Source: Cercophora sp. LCS_1
Taxonomy: Eukaryota > Ascomycota > Sordariomycetes > Sordariales > Lasiosphaeriaceae
Assembly: GCA_036250225.1 (NCBI GenBank)
Contig: JAPZLL010000018.1
Location: forward strand, 558,001 to 622,000
Direction of reading: 5' to 3'
DNA: 64,000 bases
Position numbers and translations under genes: made by a program. Under the pieces are notes generated by a model, which worked only from the letters and a program-made list of their open reading frames with translations, was not told where the DNA came from and searched no databases. Every line of letters begins with the position of its first letter. Within the stretch, counting starts at the first letter, position 1. Of this stretch, positions 19,446-31,750 are shown piece by piece.

Positions 19446-20729
19446 TCATAGGTGTGAATGGAGCTGCGAGTCTGCCGCCGCGGTTGCTGTGCTCGCGTCT
19501 GTCGTCGACGGCCCTGCGTGCTCCCGTTTTCGCTCCTCGGCGTCCTCGGGCCGCGCTGACCTCCTCCTTCGCCGCCGCATCCTCGGTTTGCTGAGCACAA
19601 GGTTCGGGCAGCGCAGTGCCACGTCGGCCGATAGTCGGAAGCGGAGCGGAACTCCGTCCACGTTCCGTCGCATCGTGCCCCCGGGAGTGGCCGTGCGACG
19701 CATCGCCCGGTACCGTTCAATCAGCGTCGCCTCGTCCTCCAAGTCTCTTTCGTCAATTGTCGACGGGCCGTTCAAGTAGGCCTCATCGACTTCAAGCAAG
19801 TCGGGCGGAACGATAGGCGGTCGTTCTGATGACACTGGTGCCACTGGTTCGGGTAATCGGAAGCTGGTAAGTCCAAAATCAAGGCCCTCATCGCGATCCA
19901 GATCCATGGCGTTGGGGATGGGATAGTAGCACTGTGGTCTGCGTATCCGAGGTGCTGTGTGAGGAACCGCTGCGGGTCCAATGACCTCGTCGACATCGAT
20001 CGGCGACCGTGGTGTTATTGGCCGTGTTGGCACTGGAAAATCCGGTTGGGTCGAAGGCACCAAGGGGCTCCGCGATGGGCTGTCATCCCTACGCTTTGTT
20101 GGATTCCCCTTGGCCAAAGGTTGGTCTGACACGGCTGCGATATTCGGCGACACGCTGGGTGACGATATCGCCCGCTGTTGCACAGACCCTGCATCAGTTG
20201 TTTGCAGATTCTGCCTGCTAAGCTTCCGCACCAGCGTTTCCACGCTCGCTCGTAGGCGAGCCTGTCTGCTGGGTGTTGGGTTGGGTAGTGAAGGACCCGA
20301 CGGTCGTAGGAATTGCCGTCGCTGTCGCTGCAACGGCTGCTGCTGCTGCTGCTGCTGCATTTGCTGCTGACGAAAGTTGGACGACAGAGGTTGTTGGCGT
20401 GGTGCGTCGTCCATGCTCTCGTCCAAAGATGACTGCCCGCCATCGACCCGCGTCCCGACGCCGGGCGGGAGCATGTCGTCGGGACCGGTGCTGGGCTGCC
20501 CCAGGGTACGGGTGAGAGACGGCAGCTGAGCCCAGGTTCGGCTGAACGAGAGCGAGTCTACCGGCAATTCGGTGGGCGAGAAGACATCGGGATTGCTAGC
20601 TCCTCGCCGCAAAACACTGTGCTGTGGCAACCACGGCGGGAAGCTGCTCCTCGTCTCGTCGGCGTGATGGCGAGAAGGACAGGCGTAAGCGCGACGGGAG
20701 CAATTGGGCGGGGTGCTGACCGCAAGCAA
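19446..20729 (-). CDS. Disordered Gln- and Arg-rich protein, unknown function (5' end uncertain)
   Basis: Open frame of 427 codons with protein-like but low-complexity content. In order: LRRGASNPDVFSPTEL; a poly-Gln tract (QQQMQQQQQQQPLQ) from CAG repeats near 20330-20370; a basic helix (RASVETLVRKLSRQNL); Ser/Pro stretches; an acidic patch (EVDEAYLNGPSTIDERDLED) before ATLIERYRAMRRTATPGGT; LRFRLSADVALRCPNLVLS; and a very basic tail (RMRRRRRRSARP) that could act as a nuclear signal. The frame opens at a TTG, and the first in-frame ATG is residue 86 (20474), yet the preceding residues look coding. An upstream exon with the true start is therefore likely between 20730 and 21200, but I could not identify it. 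No family recognised. Confidence 0.6.
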   Translation of the reverse strand: MLAVSTPPNCSRRAYACPSRHHADETRSSFPPWLPQHSVLRRGASNPDVFSPTELPVDSLSFSRTWAQLPSLTRTLGQPSTGPDDMLPPGVGTRVDGGQSSLDESMDDAPRQQPLSSNFRQQQMQQQQQQQPLQRQRRQFLRPSGPSLPNPTPSRQARLRASVETLVRKLSRQNLQTTDAGSVQQRAISSPSVSPNIAAVSDQPLAKGNPTKRRDDSPSRSPLVPSTQPDFPVPTRPITPRSPIDVDEVIGPAAVPHTAPRIRRPQCYYPIPNAMDLDRDEGLDFGLTSFRLPEPVAPVSSERPPIVPPDLLEVDEAYLNGPSTIDERDLEDEATLIERYRAMRRTATPGGTMRRNVDGVPLRFRLSADVALRCPNLVLSKPRMRRRRRRSARPEDAEERKREHAGPSTTDASTATAAADSQLHSHL

Positions 20730-23700
20730 GCACCGAGCACGCCTTTGCGTTCGTATGTGTGCCGCAGAGACGGTTGCTGGAAACGACGCCGTTACTTGCT
20801 AGAACTGCCAGACGTCGCCGGTGCTCGTTGGGTCGAACAAGCGGTGTTCTGGTCGACGATGAGGAAGGGCAGAAAGAATTGCAGCCAAGGGAGAGGAAAG
20901 GGAATGGTCGAATTGCTTGGGATGACGGCTGCATGCCCGGTGTGTGCCTAGCGGCGGATTTACGCTTTTCTTGGGTGTCAGGTGGCAAGCACCGGTCCCC
21001 AGTTCCAGATTTCCAAAGGGATGCGAGCTCCAACCTTGGAACAGTGTGTGAGGCCCGCAGGCGCAAATGTTTGCAAATCACTGTGCCCTGCGCGAGGCCC
21101 TCGTGGCTGCTGTGCAAATGCAACTGCAGTGGAAGGGAGGGTGCGCCTGGGTGGGAGGCACAGAAAGGAACCCCTTGGGACGGGACCCGGGTCCGCCCCA
21201 AGCCATTGGCCCGTCACTCGCACTGTCTGGCGACATGGGGCGTGGAAAAGCTCCCTGTGCGCCCCTCGACGCTGGAGACCGGAACGGGACCCAAGCCGTC
21301 GGAGAGCTCCCGTTTCTCCCTCTCTCCCTCACGTCGGCCATTTCGCATTTTCGCGCCGGCACATGCGCCCTCGAGCAAAATAGAAATGCTAGGCGGTTGC
21401 TGCGTACCGGCTACATACCCGTCATCGCTGGCGCCCTGTCTCGCGCTACGCCGGCACCAAGACCGCTAGCTCTGCGCCCGCTACCACATGTGGCCGCGCA
21501 AGAATGCCACTGCCGTGACAAAGAGGTTTGGCTCAAAAGGCGGAGAGCGGAGAGGGGAGCGAAGCTTGTTCCGGAGTGCTGGGTTGGCCTCCCCCACTGT
21601 CTTTGCCTGGTTGGCAGTTGGACAAGGGCCCAAATCCAAGGGCGCCGCCTCCTTGGTTGGGACAGATAGCCTGGCCAATAAAACGGCGCCTTCTCATCTC
21701 GGATGGGGCTGGCCCCACTGTTCTTGCCGGCGAGCAGGCCCTTGCGTGGCTCGGCTTGGCCTCGGGCGATTTTGAGCTCTGGGTGGTGTGGGCCGCACCT
21801 TGTCTCGAGCCAATGGCTGCTATTGAGGTGCTCAGTGAGACAGCGCTCCTCAGCACTGTGCACTTTCCCATCGTGCCGGGTCGCTGGCCGGGGTATTGGG
21901 AAGGCGCGAGTCATTCTGCCAGAGAGCCGACAAACTCTTGACGGTGCAGAGACACAGCTGCATTGCATAAACATTCACGTTGCCATGAACCCGTTGCGCG
22001 AGATGTCTTGAAACCTGTCGAATGCCGGCGCCGTCCCGGGCTTTTGCGCTGCTGGCTTGTTTATGGGGGACGGATTCTCAAAATGCCATCCCGACAAGTT
22101 TCTGTCATGGGCGAATGTGGATTCTCTTGCGAGGCGTCAGCGTTCCACCCACTGGGACCCGAAGGCTGAGTTGCAGCCAAGCGTCCTGGAGCTGGAGGCT
22201 GGCCGTCATCCCGTCACCTCGTGTGATTACGCGATTCGCATCGGTGAGTGATCAACGAAATGAACCCCCCAAGTCGTCATTGCGGCACCGATTCGCTGGG
22301 TTTCGGCCCAAGAAACAAACAAATAAAGGACGAGATGCCTTCCTGATGCGTCCACCTCCGAAACGAGTGCGCGTGCGCAGGGCGCGCAGAGAAACACCAA
22401 TGCTGGCGCTTCCTTGCCAATGATATTATATGATATCATCCCCTTCACCAAGGTCCCAGGGTCGGCACTCGCGGTACTCGGATCTCAGCATTGTGTGCCG
22501 AGATCCAATGCAACAAGCACGGCAAATGGGTGTGGCACAGGCATGGCCGACTGAGAAAAGCCTTCGAATTCGACCGAAGTGCGTCCTTGCCGCGTCTCAA
22601 CATTGTTCATTTCGTATGCAACCTCCGGCGCAAGAACCAACCGACCACCGGCAGCGCGACAAAGACACACAACACAATTGCTTCAACTGCCCGACTCGAC
22701 AACGGCACTCCAAGGTTGCCGGAGTCTCAGACCCATCGCTGCAGGGCTGGCTCTCTTGGCGGCGCCCACTCATCACGCCGCTTCTCAAACTGTGCAAACG
22801 TTGCGCTCAGCTCCCATCCGACTCCCCACGCGACCTGTCGATCGCTTTGTTTGTTTTTTCTTTGTTCGGCTTTTCGACTCCCTCCGAGTCAAAGCGAGGG
22901 GAAACAAAGCTCCCAGTGTTTCGGGATGACACCCAACACTGTCCAGCCCTTTGGGGCCTGATTTGAGATGATGGGAAGGAGGGGGTTGGTTCGGCTCATC
23001 AAACCCCTGGCGAATAGCGGCGACGCGTCTCACTGAAACGGTCTCGATTCAGGTTTGGCGGAATGGACTCTTCGGCTCCGCCCACCCGCAACACTGCGAA
23101 CCCACACAACCCACCTCCCGCTCAGGGACCCCGCTCCGTTCTGCCGGACCCGTGGCAGTGGTCAACCATCAACTCTGTCCAACGTAACCATTGGACGACA
23201 GTGCCGTGGGATCATTGAGGGGTGCGGGAGCTCTTCGAAGCATGATTGGAAACCCCATTCCGCGCAAATCATGATGATACGCTGTGGTCATTTTGGCCAA
23301 AACACGCCATCAACTCTCTGTTGGTCACGGCCGACCAAAGCCGACGCGCGCAGCAAGCAGACAAACACGCAGCGGGAAAGGGGGGGCCAGGTGACGATTT
23401 CTAGACTTTATTCAGATGGCGACCAAGTCAGAGCGCGCGCAGAAACACCCCATACAGTGCGACCCGTTTTTCAAGAAGCAGAGGAAGAAGTGTGATCGAA
23501 TTGCATTTGCGTGCGCATGAAGTCGCAGCAACGTGGTCGCAATGCACCGCGTTGTTCCCTGGATCGCATTCCTTTTCCTTGGCCAGATTGCCGGGTCCGG
23601 AGCAGTCTTCCTCGGTGCCTTCGCGAAGGGCCCAAAAGCGATCTGATCTCCGGTCTCTCCAATTTCCTTGGGATCCAGTTGTTCTTTTGATGCTCACGGT

Positions 23701-25200
23701 GGAGAACGAAAGTTCGTTGCTTTGGCTCTCGCTTCCAATGCACCGGAATTTGCTCGCACACACACACCGCCGAACACTGGTAAACCACCTGCCCACTGAG
23801 GCAACTCAGCTCCTTGATGTTGGTGGGGTCGGCACATCCATTCGTCCAGACGTGTTCAAACAAGAACGACTCCGGTGAGCTCGCATGGCGAATGGTAAGT
23901 GTCAGATGCACTTTTTGGCCGCTGGCCAAGGCGGAGTGAAAGACTGGCCCCGGAACAAGGCCCTGCCAAGGCCGCCTCAACTGACCCCCCTGCGGCTGAA
24001 GCTCATGCGACTGATGGTCCATCGGTAGACGCAGCGCAGCGCAGCATGTGCGGTCGACCAACGGGCCGCCATTGTGGTCGTTGGCCTCAGAGGGATCCAG
24101 AACAATGGTTCCAAATTGGCGAACGTACGAGGGGTCGACAGTTGGGCGGTCATTGCCGACGACCATCTCGGCCGGTCCGATTCGAGTGTTACTGCCCCGA
24201 CGAATATGGCGTCCTGCTGTTCAGCCTGAGGTCCCTGGAACAGCCATAGCTTTGCTTGGGTCGTCTTGTTCGACCGTTACAAAGCATTGCAGTAAGGCCG
24301 TCACATGTGCAATACCGGATGAAGGTTATCTTGCCTGCCCCTCGGAGCGGAGCATGACGCGAACAAGCCAAAGATCTGGGGTCAAAAACTCCCTATCTTC
24401 TACGCGCGGAGGGGTCGTCGTCGATAACGAATGCCCCGCACCGCGATAAATCTCCACTTCTTGAGGCTTATCAGGGCGTTCTGGAACAAGCGTATCTGGT
24501 GTCTCGATCCGGGCGTAGATCCGGTAAAGGGGCGGCTGGCGTGCAAGCCATGGACACAGTGCTGTCCGCGCGATGCCCCAGGACAAATGACAATCCATCT
24601 AGTCGGGCGTTGCGCCTGGTACTCGTCAGGCAGCGAGCCGGCCGCCGTATCCAGACCTAGCGAGTACGGTCATTATTCTGAGTGTCTCCTTGACATCCTG
24701 GCAGACGCCTCTTTTCATTCCGCATCTATGGCCCGTCACAGCATTCTCCACGTTCAACAAGGAGGTCCTCGATCGGGGAAACTGTTCATGAGCCCGTCTT
24801 GATCTCGATCAGCGGTCAGCGTAGACTCTCGTTGCTTGTGTCTGGATCTCCATCAGAAGCGGCGCTTCCTCATACGATGACCTGGTCCCGGTGTCTTCGA
24901 TCCCGCAGACGCATCTACTGGGCATTCAGACTCCGGATCCCCTCAGCAAAGGACGGATGTAAATCGGAGGACCGTCGGCCGTCGACCAGTCGAGACGTCA
25001 AATGACCGGTAATGCCCAACAACCCCTTGCACCCCAAGAGCAAACAACAAGAGCTCGCTCCAGACAGTAGAAACCCCTTCTACCCAACCGCAACCGCCCC
25101 AATCCCATCTATGCCATTCATTCATTCACGTATTCTCGCAAAAAGGTGAAACCACCACAGTTAGAAATCTCTGAACTGGAGGAGCAAAAAGTTGATGTCA
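20730..25200. other. 4.5-kb stretch without a recognisable gene
   Basis: Many short ORFs overlap on both strands (longest about 230 codons at 23471-24166, minus), but none has a domain, signal peptide, conserved motif or convincing splice pattern, and base composition is ordinary rather than AT-rich. The left end may contain the first exon of the 19.4-kb gene. Could include non-coding RNA, but nothing in the sequence shows it. Confidence 0.45.
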
Positions 25201-25272
25201 CGATCCACCCAGGGGTCGAACCTGGAACCTCCTGATTCGTAGTCAGACGCTCTGCCATTGAGCCAGCGGACC
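25201..25272 (-). tRNA. tRNA-Arg (anticodon ACG)
   Basis: 72-nt cloverleaf on the minus strand. Acceptor stem GGTCCGC pairs with GTGGATC (two G-T pairs). D arm GCTC/GAGC with loop AATGGCA. Anticodon stem TCTGA/TCAGG around loop CTACGAA, with ACG at positions 34-36 (read as ICG for CGN Arg codons). Variable loop AGGTT, T arm CCAGG-TTCGACC-CCTGG. No intron; discriminator G at 25201. A-box and B-box (GGTTCGACCCC) internal promoter elements are intact. Confidence 0.95.
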
Positions 25273-26530
25273 GCTGTCGAACTGTTGTTCGATGGAGGTG
25301 GAAAGACTCGGTTCCACTCATGAACAGAGTTTGTGGAGTGGAATGGGTGGGAGATTGATGGAGATGGGCGTGGTTCCATGGCGTGAGACCCGGTCCCGGT
25401 CTAGGGGACTGTTTGGCTGCCGTTGGACGGGGTCGTTGCTTTACCGGTGGTTTATTTATGTGACGGGGCATTCGGAAGAGGACTAGTTGAAAGGTGCGTA
25501 TAAAGCGACGACGGCCTGGGCTGTCAAGGGGGCTTCACCGTCGTTGGTGAAGGTGGCAAGAGGCTGGATGGAACTGACGAGCGTGCTGTTGAGAACTTGG
25601 GTGACGTTGACGGTGCGCAAATGACGGTTCGTTGTCATTTGGAGTGCAATTCAAGTGTCTTTAAACGTCAAAAATCGGACCAAGGATGGAGTATGATCGA
25701 CAAGGGGATACTATACATGATGAGAGGGATGCCGGGTCTTGGAGAGTTGCCAAAGGTCTCCACCCAGGCTCAAGTGCCCTGAGCCGACTTACCAGACGGC
25801 CAAGATGTGTGTTCAATGCCCCGGCATGCCCTGGAGAGCTACGGTATCCCATCATGATCACAGTAACGTCTCACACAACCGAAATGTTATAAAGGAGCAC
25901 TCAATTACTATCAACCGCCCCTCCCAAACAAATAAAAAGGCAGCCAGTTCTCCTGACCCGAAACCGGTCTAGCTGCCCTCGCCCCGAGTATATACAAACA
26001 AGGACCCTACATACGTGGTTGTGGGTTTGCCGGTTGCGTCTTTTCCCTGACCGATGACTTCCCTTCCGGGATGATGTGATGACAACAATAGAAAATAAAT
26101 GCCTCGATGGGCTAATTGCTTCGATAGACTCCATCCATGTGACCCAAAGAACACACTGGCTCCTTTTCTGGCCATGAACCTCTCTGCTACCCCATGCAAC
26201 GCCGCTCAGACGCCCCGACATGCCCTATACGTAGACAGCAAGAAAATAAGGTTGCCATCGCAAATGCTCCTGTGCCCGCGTGTATCCAACACGCCGAGCA
26301 ACAACGCAAGGCTGAAGCTGGGTATTTGATGCTCCTCTCGTTCTGCTGGGACTGGATCCTAGGCGCAATACCCAACTTTGCGGCACTGGGCCCAACCAAA
26401 TACCAGCTGGTCGAGATTGTTCGTCGTAAAAGAAACCCTGAAAATAAAGAACACCATCCCTTAATGTCGTGAATGGTAAGATGCAAGGCTATAGGCAAGC
26501 CACGAAATGACATCTCTCCGGATCGTTGGA
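25273..26530. other. Intergenic between tRNA-Arg and the FLC/TRP-like gene
   Basis: Contains one short protein-like ORF (25483-25638, listed separately). The rest, about 25640-26530, is the 3' flank of the FLC/TRP-like gene and shows only domain-less ORFs. Confidence 0.5.
25483..25638 (-). CDS. Short ORF with protein-like C-terminus, possibly a gene remnant
   Basis: 51 codons from ATG 25638 to TAG 25483. The peptide contains VNVTQVLNSTLVSSIQPLAT, then NDGEAPLTAQAVVALYAPFN at its end. It is balanced in composition, with alternating hydrophobics and two N-glycosylation sequons (NVT, NST), and ends like the last beta-strands of an extracellular domain. Codon third positions favour C/G as in real genes nearby. 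In-frame stops lie just upstream, so either this is the last exon of a gene whose other exons are lost, or a very small gene. No family recognised. Confidence 0.3.
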   Translation of the reverse strand: MTTNRHLRTVNVTQVLNSTLVSSIQPLATFTNDGEAPLTAQAVVALYAPFN

Positions 26531-28861
26531 TTAATGCTCGTAACCGGCACCACGTTGCCACGGGCTGGGATATGTCAGTACTCCACCGTCTTGATGTGAA
26601 CGGTCTTCTTACCTGGCATTGTTCTGTTGCCGATACCCTGCCGGGCTAGCGTTGTTCTGAGCCCTGAACTGGGGCGTCAGGTTGGCGGGCGCCTGGCCAT
26701 AGGGACTGGGAGCCCGGTCGGTATACGGCCGCTTCTCATTGTTGTAGCGTGGGGGGCTGCGGTCTGCTGGGAACAAAGGCATGGCAGGGTTGGCAGGCGA
26801 TCCCGGCGGGTTGCCAACCGGCATGCGCTCAGCTTGGCGGCGCATCGAGTCGGAGGAAATCGATTCGGCATCCTCGTCGAGGTCGAGTCCACCCTTGTAT
26901 CCGCCGTGCTTGTCTCCGCGAGCAGTAGCACCGAGGGCATCCAGCTCTGTCGTTGTCGTGAGGTGAGTCTGCGACTTCATGAACGAAGTGCGGTCGTCAG
27001 CCATGTATGTGTAGCGGCCATCAGGGTTCTCGCGGAAGAAGACGAAGATGGTGCTGATGATAAGCATGAGCAACAGGACCAGGGCGAAGACAGCATTGAA
27101 GATCCACAGGACGAGACCAACAACACCCGTCACCATCTTTGGCTGGTTGAAGACCTCAGTGAAGATCAACAAGAAGATCGAGTTCAAGAAGTTCATGGCG
27201 CAGATGGAAATGTTGAAAATGTTGGTGCTCTTGTCCATCCAGGGTCGGAGAACGCTGGCACCGATCAGAGCGGCAGCCTCGACCAGAATGAAGCCAACGG
27301 CCTGCACAGTGCCATTGTGCTGACCAAAGGCCACAAACATAGCCTTGATGAGAATGTAACCGAGCACTGGGACGATGAAGTAGTAGGCCGATGCACGAAA
27401 CTGGACGTAGAGGAAACCCCACTTGTTGAGAGCGAGGGGATCCGAGAACAAGATGTATGCCGGGTTTCTGTGCATGGCGACGGAGCGGCGGGCAATCCGG
27501 ATCACCTTGGCGGCGGCCCATCCGAGCGTGACAATCATGCCGAAAAAGAAGAAGACAGCAAGAACCATCAGGGCGGCAGAGTCGTTTTGCGTGAACTCCC
27601 AGAGACAGAAGATGGCCATGGCGGGGAACCCAATCAGAGTCAGGCGGAAGAGAATGCCTTTGAGGACGGTCAACCAACCGTTGCGGAACTCGATGAACTT
27701 GTCACTCTTGGACCACCTCTTCTTGACAGCCAACTCGAGGCCAGCCTTGAACAAAGCGACAGACAAGCTGACAGAGAAGACTAAGAGGCAGAAGAAGGTG
27801 AGGCTCGTAAGGAAGAGGTTGGTAGACTCGATTCCGGCCTTGAATGCCACACGCTGGATGCCGAAGACGATGTAGCTGCCAGAACCGGTCTGGATGTTGG
27901 CACGCTTCATCAGAGCCGCTCGCTTCATGACGTCCGAGATAGGCTCAACAATGGTCCGGGGCATCATGGCGACCGAGCGCTTCATCAAGCCCATGCCAAG
28001 CTCGGCGATCTCAACTGAGCGCTTCTCGACCTGCACGGAGACGGTAGTCAAGGCGTCGAAGATGTGCGCAGGAGTGCCGCCCGTGGCGCGTTGATACCAG
28101 GTGAAAATATCCTGCATGAAGTCGACGCGGACGATACCCATGCTCCATTGGAAATCCTGAGTCCAGGCCATGACGACAGGCGGAAGAGGCACGCCAGTCA
28201 GGCCAAGCATGGCCTGAGCCTGGAAGTAGCCAAACAGGGAGAGGGCGTTGGCGGCAACGTGCGAAGCGGCGTTGTAGTGGCCCAGTCCAGAAACAATGGC
28301 GGACGAAACCAGGGCAAGACCGGCAACGATGGCTGTGGCCCACTTGACGCCGAGGAGGTCAACAGTCTTTCCGTTGGAAATGTCGGCCTCGACACATGCC
28401 ACGCTGGTGCCGGCGTTGGGTCCGTCTGTGACGTTGATCATAACCCTTACCGTCGCGTCAAGATCGGGAAAGTCGTAGGCAATACCCGGAATCTGCTTGA
28501 TGGCGTCGGCGCTGACGGGGAGGTTGAAGTTGAGGGGAATCTTTCCTGCTGTCATCGGGCACAAGCCTGCCAAACCCGCGTCGCAAGGGTCAACCTTGGC
28601 CTTTGTGATTTCGAAGCCATAGGCGGTGATCAAGATGTCGAAAATGACACTCCCTTGAATCGAGGAGACAGCAACAATGTCGACGTTTGCCGTATTGTTG
28701 TTTGGCGTAAAGACAACCTTGAACAAACTAGCCTGGAAGCCCGAGTTCTCTTGACAAGTATTCAACGAGTTGGAAGTGAGAATGGGCTCGGAGAGCGCTG
28801 GCTGGGCGAGGGCGGCTAGTGAGGCCAGGGCCGCAACGGGCCGCGCTATTGAGAACTTCAT
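26531..28861 (-). CDS. FLC/TRP-like polytopic membrane protein (flavin carrier family)
   Basis: 760-aa member of the fungal FLC (TRP-like) family, implicated in FAD import into the ER, calcium handling and wall integrity. Exons 28861-26613 and 26564-26531. The 48-nt intron has a GTAAGA donor and a TACTGAC branch. The terminal 34-nt exon ends SPWQRGAGYEH, a C-terminus I associate with this family; without splicing the protein ends at ...NNAR. Domains: signal peptide (MKFSIARPVAALASLAALAQ); an ML-like luminal domain (about 25-180) with Cys pairs (LNTCQENSG, VDPCDAGLAGLCP, SVACVEAD); then at least nine membrane spans (about 190-640), including FLTSLTFFCLLVFSVSLSVA and LMVLAVFFFFGMIVTLGWAA; and a Pro-rich cytosolic tail. 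The start at 28861 begins the signal peptide. Confidence 0.9.
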
Positions 28862-31750
28862 GATTGCTGTGACGTTCCCCACGAGAAGTAAACTGAAAGA
28901 GCTAGCGATCCCCAAGACGGGGTGGTGAGCGGTTCGCGTCCGGACAATCGGGTGGTGCTTGTTCTCGAGGCCTCGATCCGCCTGCGCCTTCTTGCAATTC
29001 TTCAAACAGCCCTCCGCAAAAGTAGAATATCGTCGAAGGAATAATTATGTCGGGGAATCGAATAAACAGTGCCGGGAAAGTCGCATGAACAATCGCGGAG
29101 GTGACGTCGGGAGGAAGCGGCGTCGTCTTTGTTGAACAGGTCCCGGTCGAGGCAGGAAGAAAGAAGCGAGGGAAGTCTGCCAAAAGCGACCAAGTCGCGG
29201 TCAATCGGTCAATTCGAGAGGGCCAAATGCACCTCTGCTACAAACGATGGTGAGCGTCCTGTGGGAGAATAGAGATCGAAATCGTCAGCAGTTGGACGAT
29301 AACGGTTGTGGGGAGATGGGAAAGCGAAGAGAAAACAGGTGGGCTTCGTGTCGGTTGTGGTGGTCTGGGCCCCTGGGGCAGTGCTGTCGTAATGAAGGGC
29401 CCAAACGGGACACGGGGGGTTGGCAGGGACAATATCCTTGTCGGGCTCTCCTCCCCAGTCGCCAAGGTAGCGCTTGTTAATGCAAGGAGAGAGGTGAGGG
29501 CAGCCCCACTCAGTCACTACTTCCCCATAGAAGGAAAAGAGGAGAGCGTCAAAGTCGCTCGCTGGCATGTGTCACGTGTGTCTGACCAAGCTGACATACC
29601 AGCGCAAACACCAGGGACCTTTGCATTGAGCGACCCTCCTCCGTATTTCCGCTCCGTTGGCCATTGCAATTGGCAGCATGGCTTCTTCAATCAAAGACCC
29701 AACCAAGTGTCAAGTTCAAAGCACTCTTCCCCGTGTGTTTCTTCACGAGGAGATGTCTGATTATTTTTTCTTTCTTGAATTGCCGCCGCAGTGGGGTTTG
29801 TTAGGCCATGGGAATCGCCCAAGGAACCAGGAAAGGCGACCCCTTTTACGCGCCTGAGGGAGAGGGATCTGCTCGAAGCAGGAGAACCAGGTAACCCGCC
29901 GCAGGGTTCTGTTCTTCCCCCTTCGTTCCACAGCGTCTGTCAAGAATAGCTGTGCGCTGCGGGAAACCGGATGATCGCAGCGTGCACTCTTCAATCTTTG
30001 ATTCTGCCAGGTCCCGATGCATCCGCGAGCTGTCATCTATAGCCGCGATTTTTGCCCAGGGCAATTTACGCATCTCACTCACACACACACAAAGGGTTCA
30101 TTCCAGATTAAACTTTGGCCGCTCGGCGTCAGCCAGAGGTGGTCTTGACCCGGCACGCGAGCCTCCTTTGCGACAGTGAGCGTTTCCCCTTTCCCCAGTC
30201 CCCGCTGCAAAAAGAACAGCCTCTCTTGGCCAATGAAACATTGGATCTCGGCTCGCCTGACACACAGTTGCACACCAGCGCGTCAGTGATGTCCATTGCA
30301 GATGATCACTGGGATTTACAATGGGTAAAAGGGAAGAATCGCCCTCGAGTTTCTCGAAGCCGTGATCATTCGTGGCTTGCAGTTCAGTTGTTTATTTGTT
30401 GTTCTCCGAACTCAGCCCGCCTCTTGTGGGCTGAAGATGATGCACTGCGACGCGCCATCGTTCCTCACTGGCCCCAGCTCGCCTCACGCAGACACCCTGC
30501 ATCTCAGCCGTAGCAACGCAGACGCCACCCGACAGAACACAACATTCTTCTGCCAAGCATCTCGGCAGAGGAGCCGACACCGAGATGTTGGAACAAACTT
30601 GCAAGACATCGTTGCGCCTTGAGTTGTCCACTTGCCGCCATGGAGGCTGTTTATGTCATGTGGAGGGGGGAAACAAGATTGACGTTCTGGCCCGAAAACC
30701 TGCAAGCAGCTCGCCTCAGTGCCGATCAGCACGGATCGCGCATATCAAACGCCGCCCCTGAGATCCCGTTACACACGAAACTTCGTCATCGCACCTTGAT
30801 TTGGAGCTTGGAACACTTGGCTCGTGTACGCAATGCCACAGCAGGACTCACAAAAAAGCGACGGGGCCAAAACAAGTGTCACAAATTCAGGGACTCAATC
30901 CCAGCTCCATTACAAGCAACGACACACATGTCCAACGCGGGGGTCATGGTTTGACAACCCCGCTGCCATGAGATGACGTCCAACCGGTGGGAAAAGTCTT
31001 TGGCTAGCAACGTGCCAAACTCGCGTCAACGTGATGAACCACCAGCAAAGCAACTGGCGTGACGCTGACAGCTAGCACATCCCACTGCCTGCCAAGAGGC
31101 GATATGGGAGAGTTGTCCGCGCCGTAGTCACGACAAATGCCGTTGAGCGACCCCGAGTTGTGATATAACACCAACTATACCAACTAACAACGGCTCCAAG
31201 CGAACACATTACCAGCGCATTGCACACAGAGGGTCCAGCGGAAACAATTGAGCGGCATTACTCGACGGCATCGCAACCGTCGGGCTGAAATGTTTCGTGC
31301 GATTCATGACAGCCTGCAGGTTCTTCACTGGGTTCTTGTCGGTAAACAAAGCGGCATCGACGGTTAGCGGCCGGTAGATCGCCTTTCTTTCCGTCTGTAC
31401 CTGTGTGTGACCATTTTGGAGTTCCGGCGAGCGAATATTGCTGAATCGAGTCGTGGAATGCTCACCACGTTGGTCAATTCCATCCCTGGGAGAATGACAC
31501 AATTCTCTCACCCAGCGTGAGCTAAAACGTCTTATACCACTCCCGACACCACACCTACAGTGTTTTCAGTGTCAGTCGCGCGACTCATGAGACGTTCAAA
31601 TATATATTCAGCCCCTAGATACATCACATATGCTTAAATGCTCATGTACATCATGCCCGTCATTGCCCATATCCCATCCATCTAACTCCCAACACCAAAA
31701 ATGCAACCGGATATACAACACTCCTACTCAGGGAGAACAAAATTTTAAAA
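28862..31750. other. 2.9-kb intergenic stretch
   Basis: Promoter of the FLC-like gene at the left and 3' flank of the DUF3433 gene at the right (AT-rich near 31590-31750, with TATATATT). A short CA repeat lies at about 30080. Small ORFs on both strands lack domains. No RNA gene recognised. Confidence 0.45.

Noticed and set aside
23471..24166. 231-codon minus-strand ORF in the gene-poor gap
   Set aside because: No domain, irregular composition, no splice or start support.
26627..27784. 385-codon plus-strand ORF opposite the FLC/TRP-like gene
   Set aside because: Antisense shadow, Asp/Glu/His-rich without domain.
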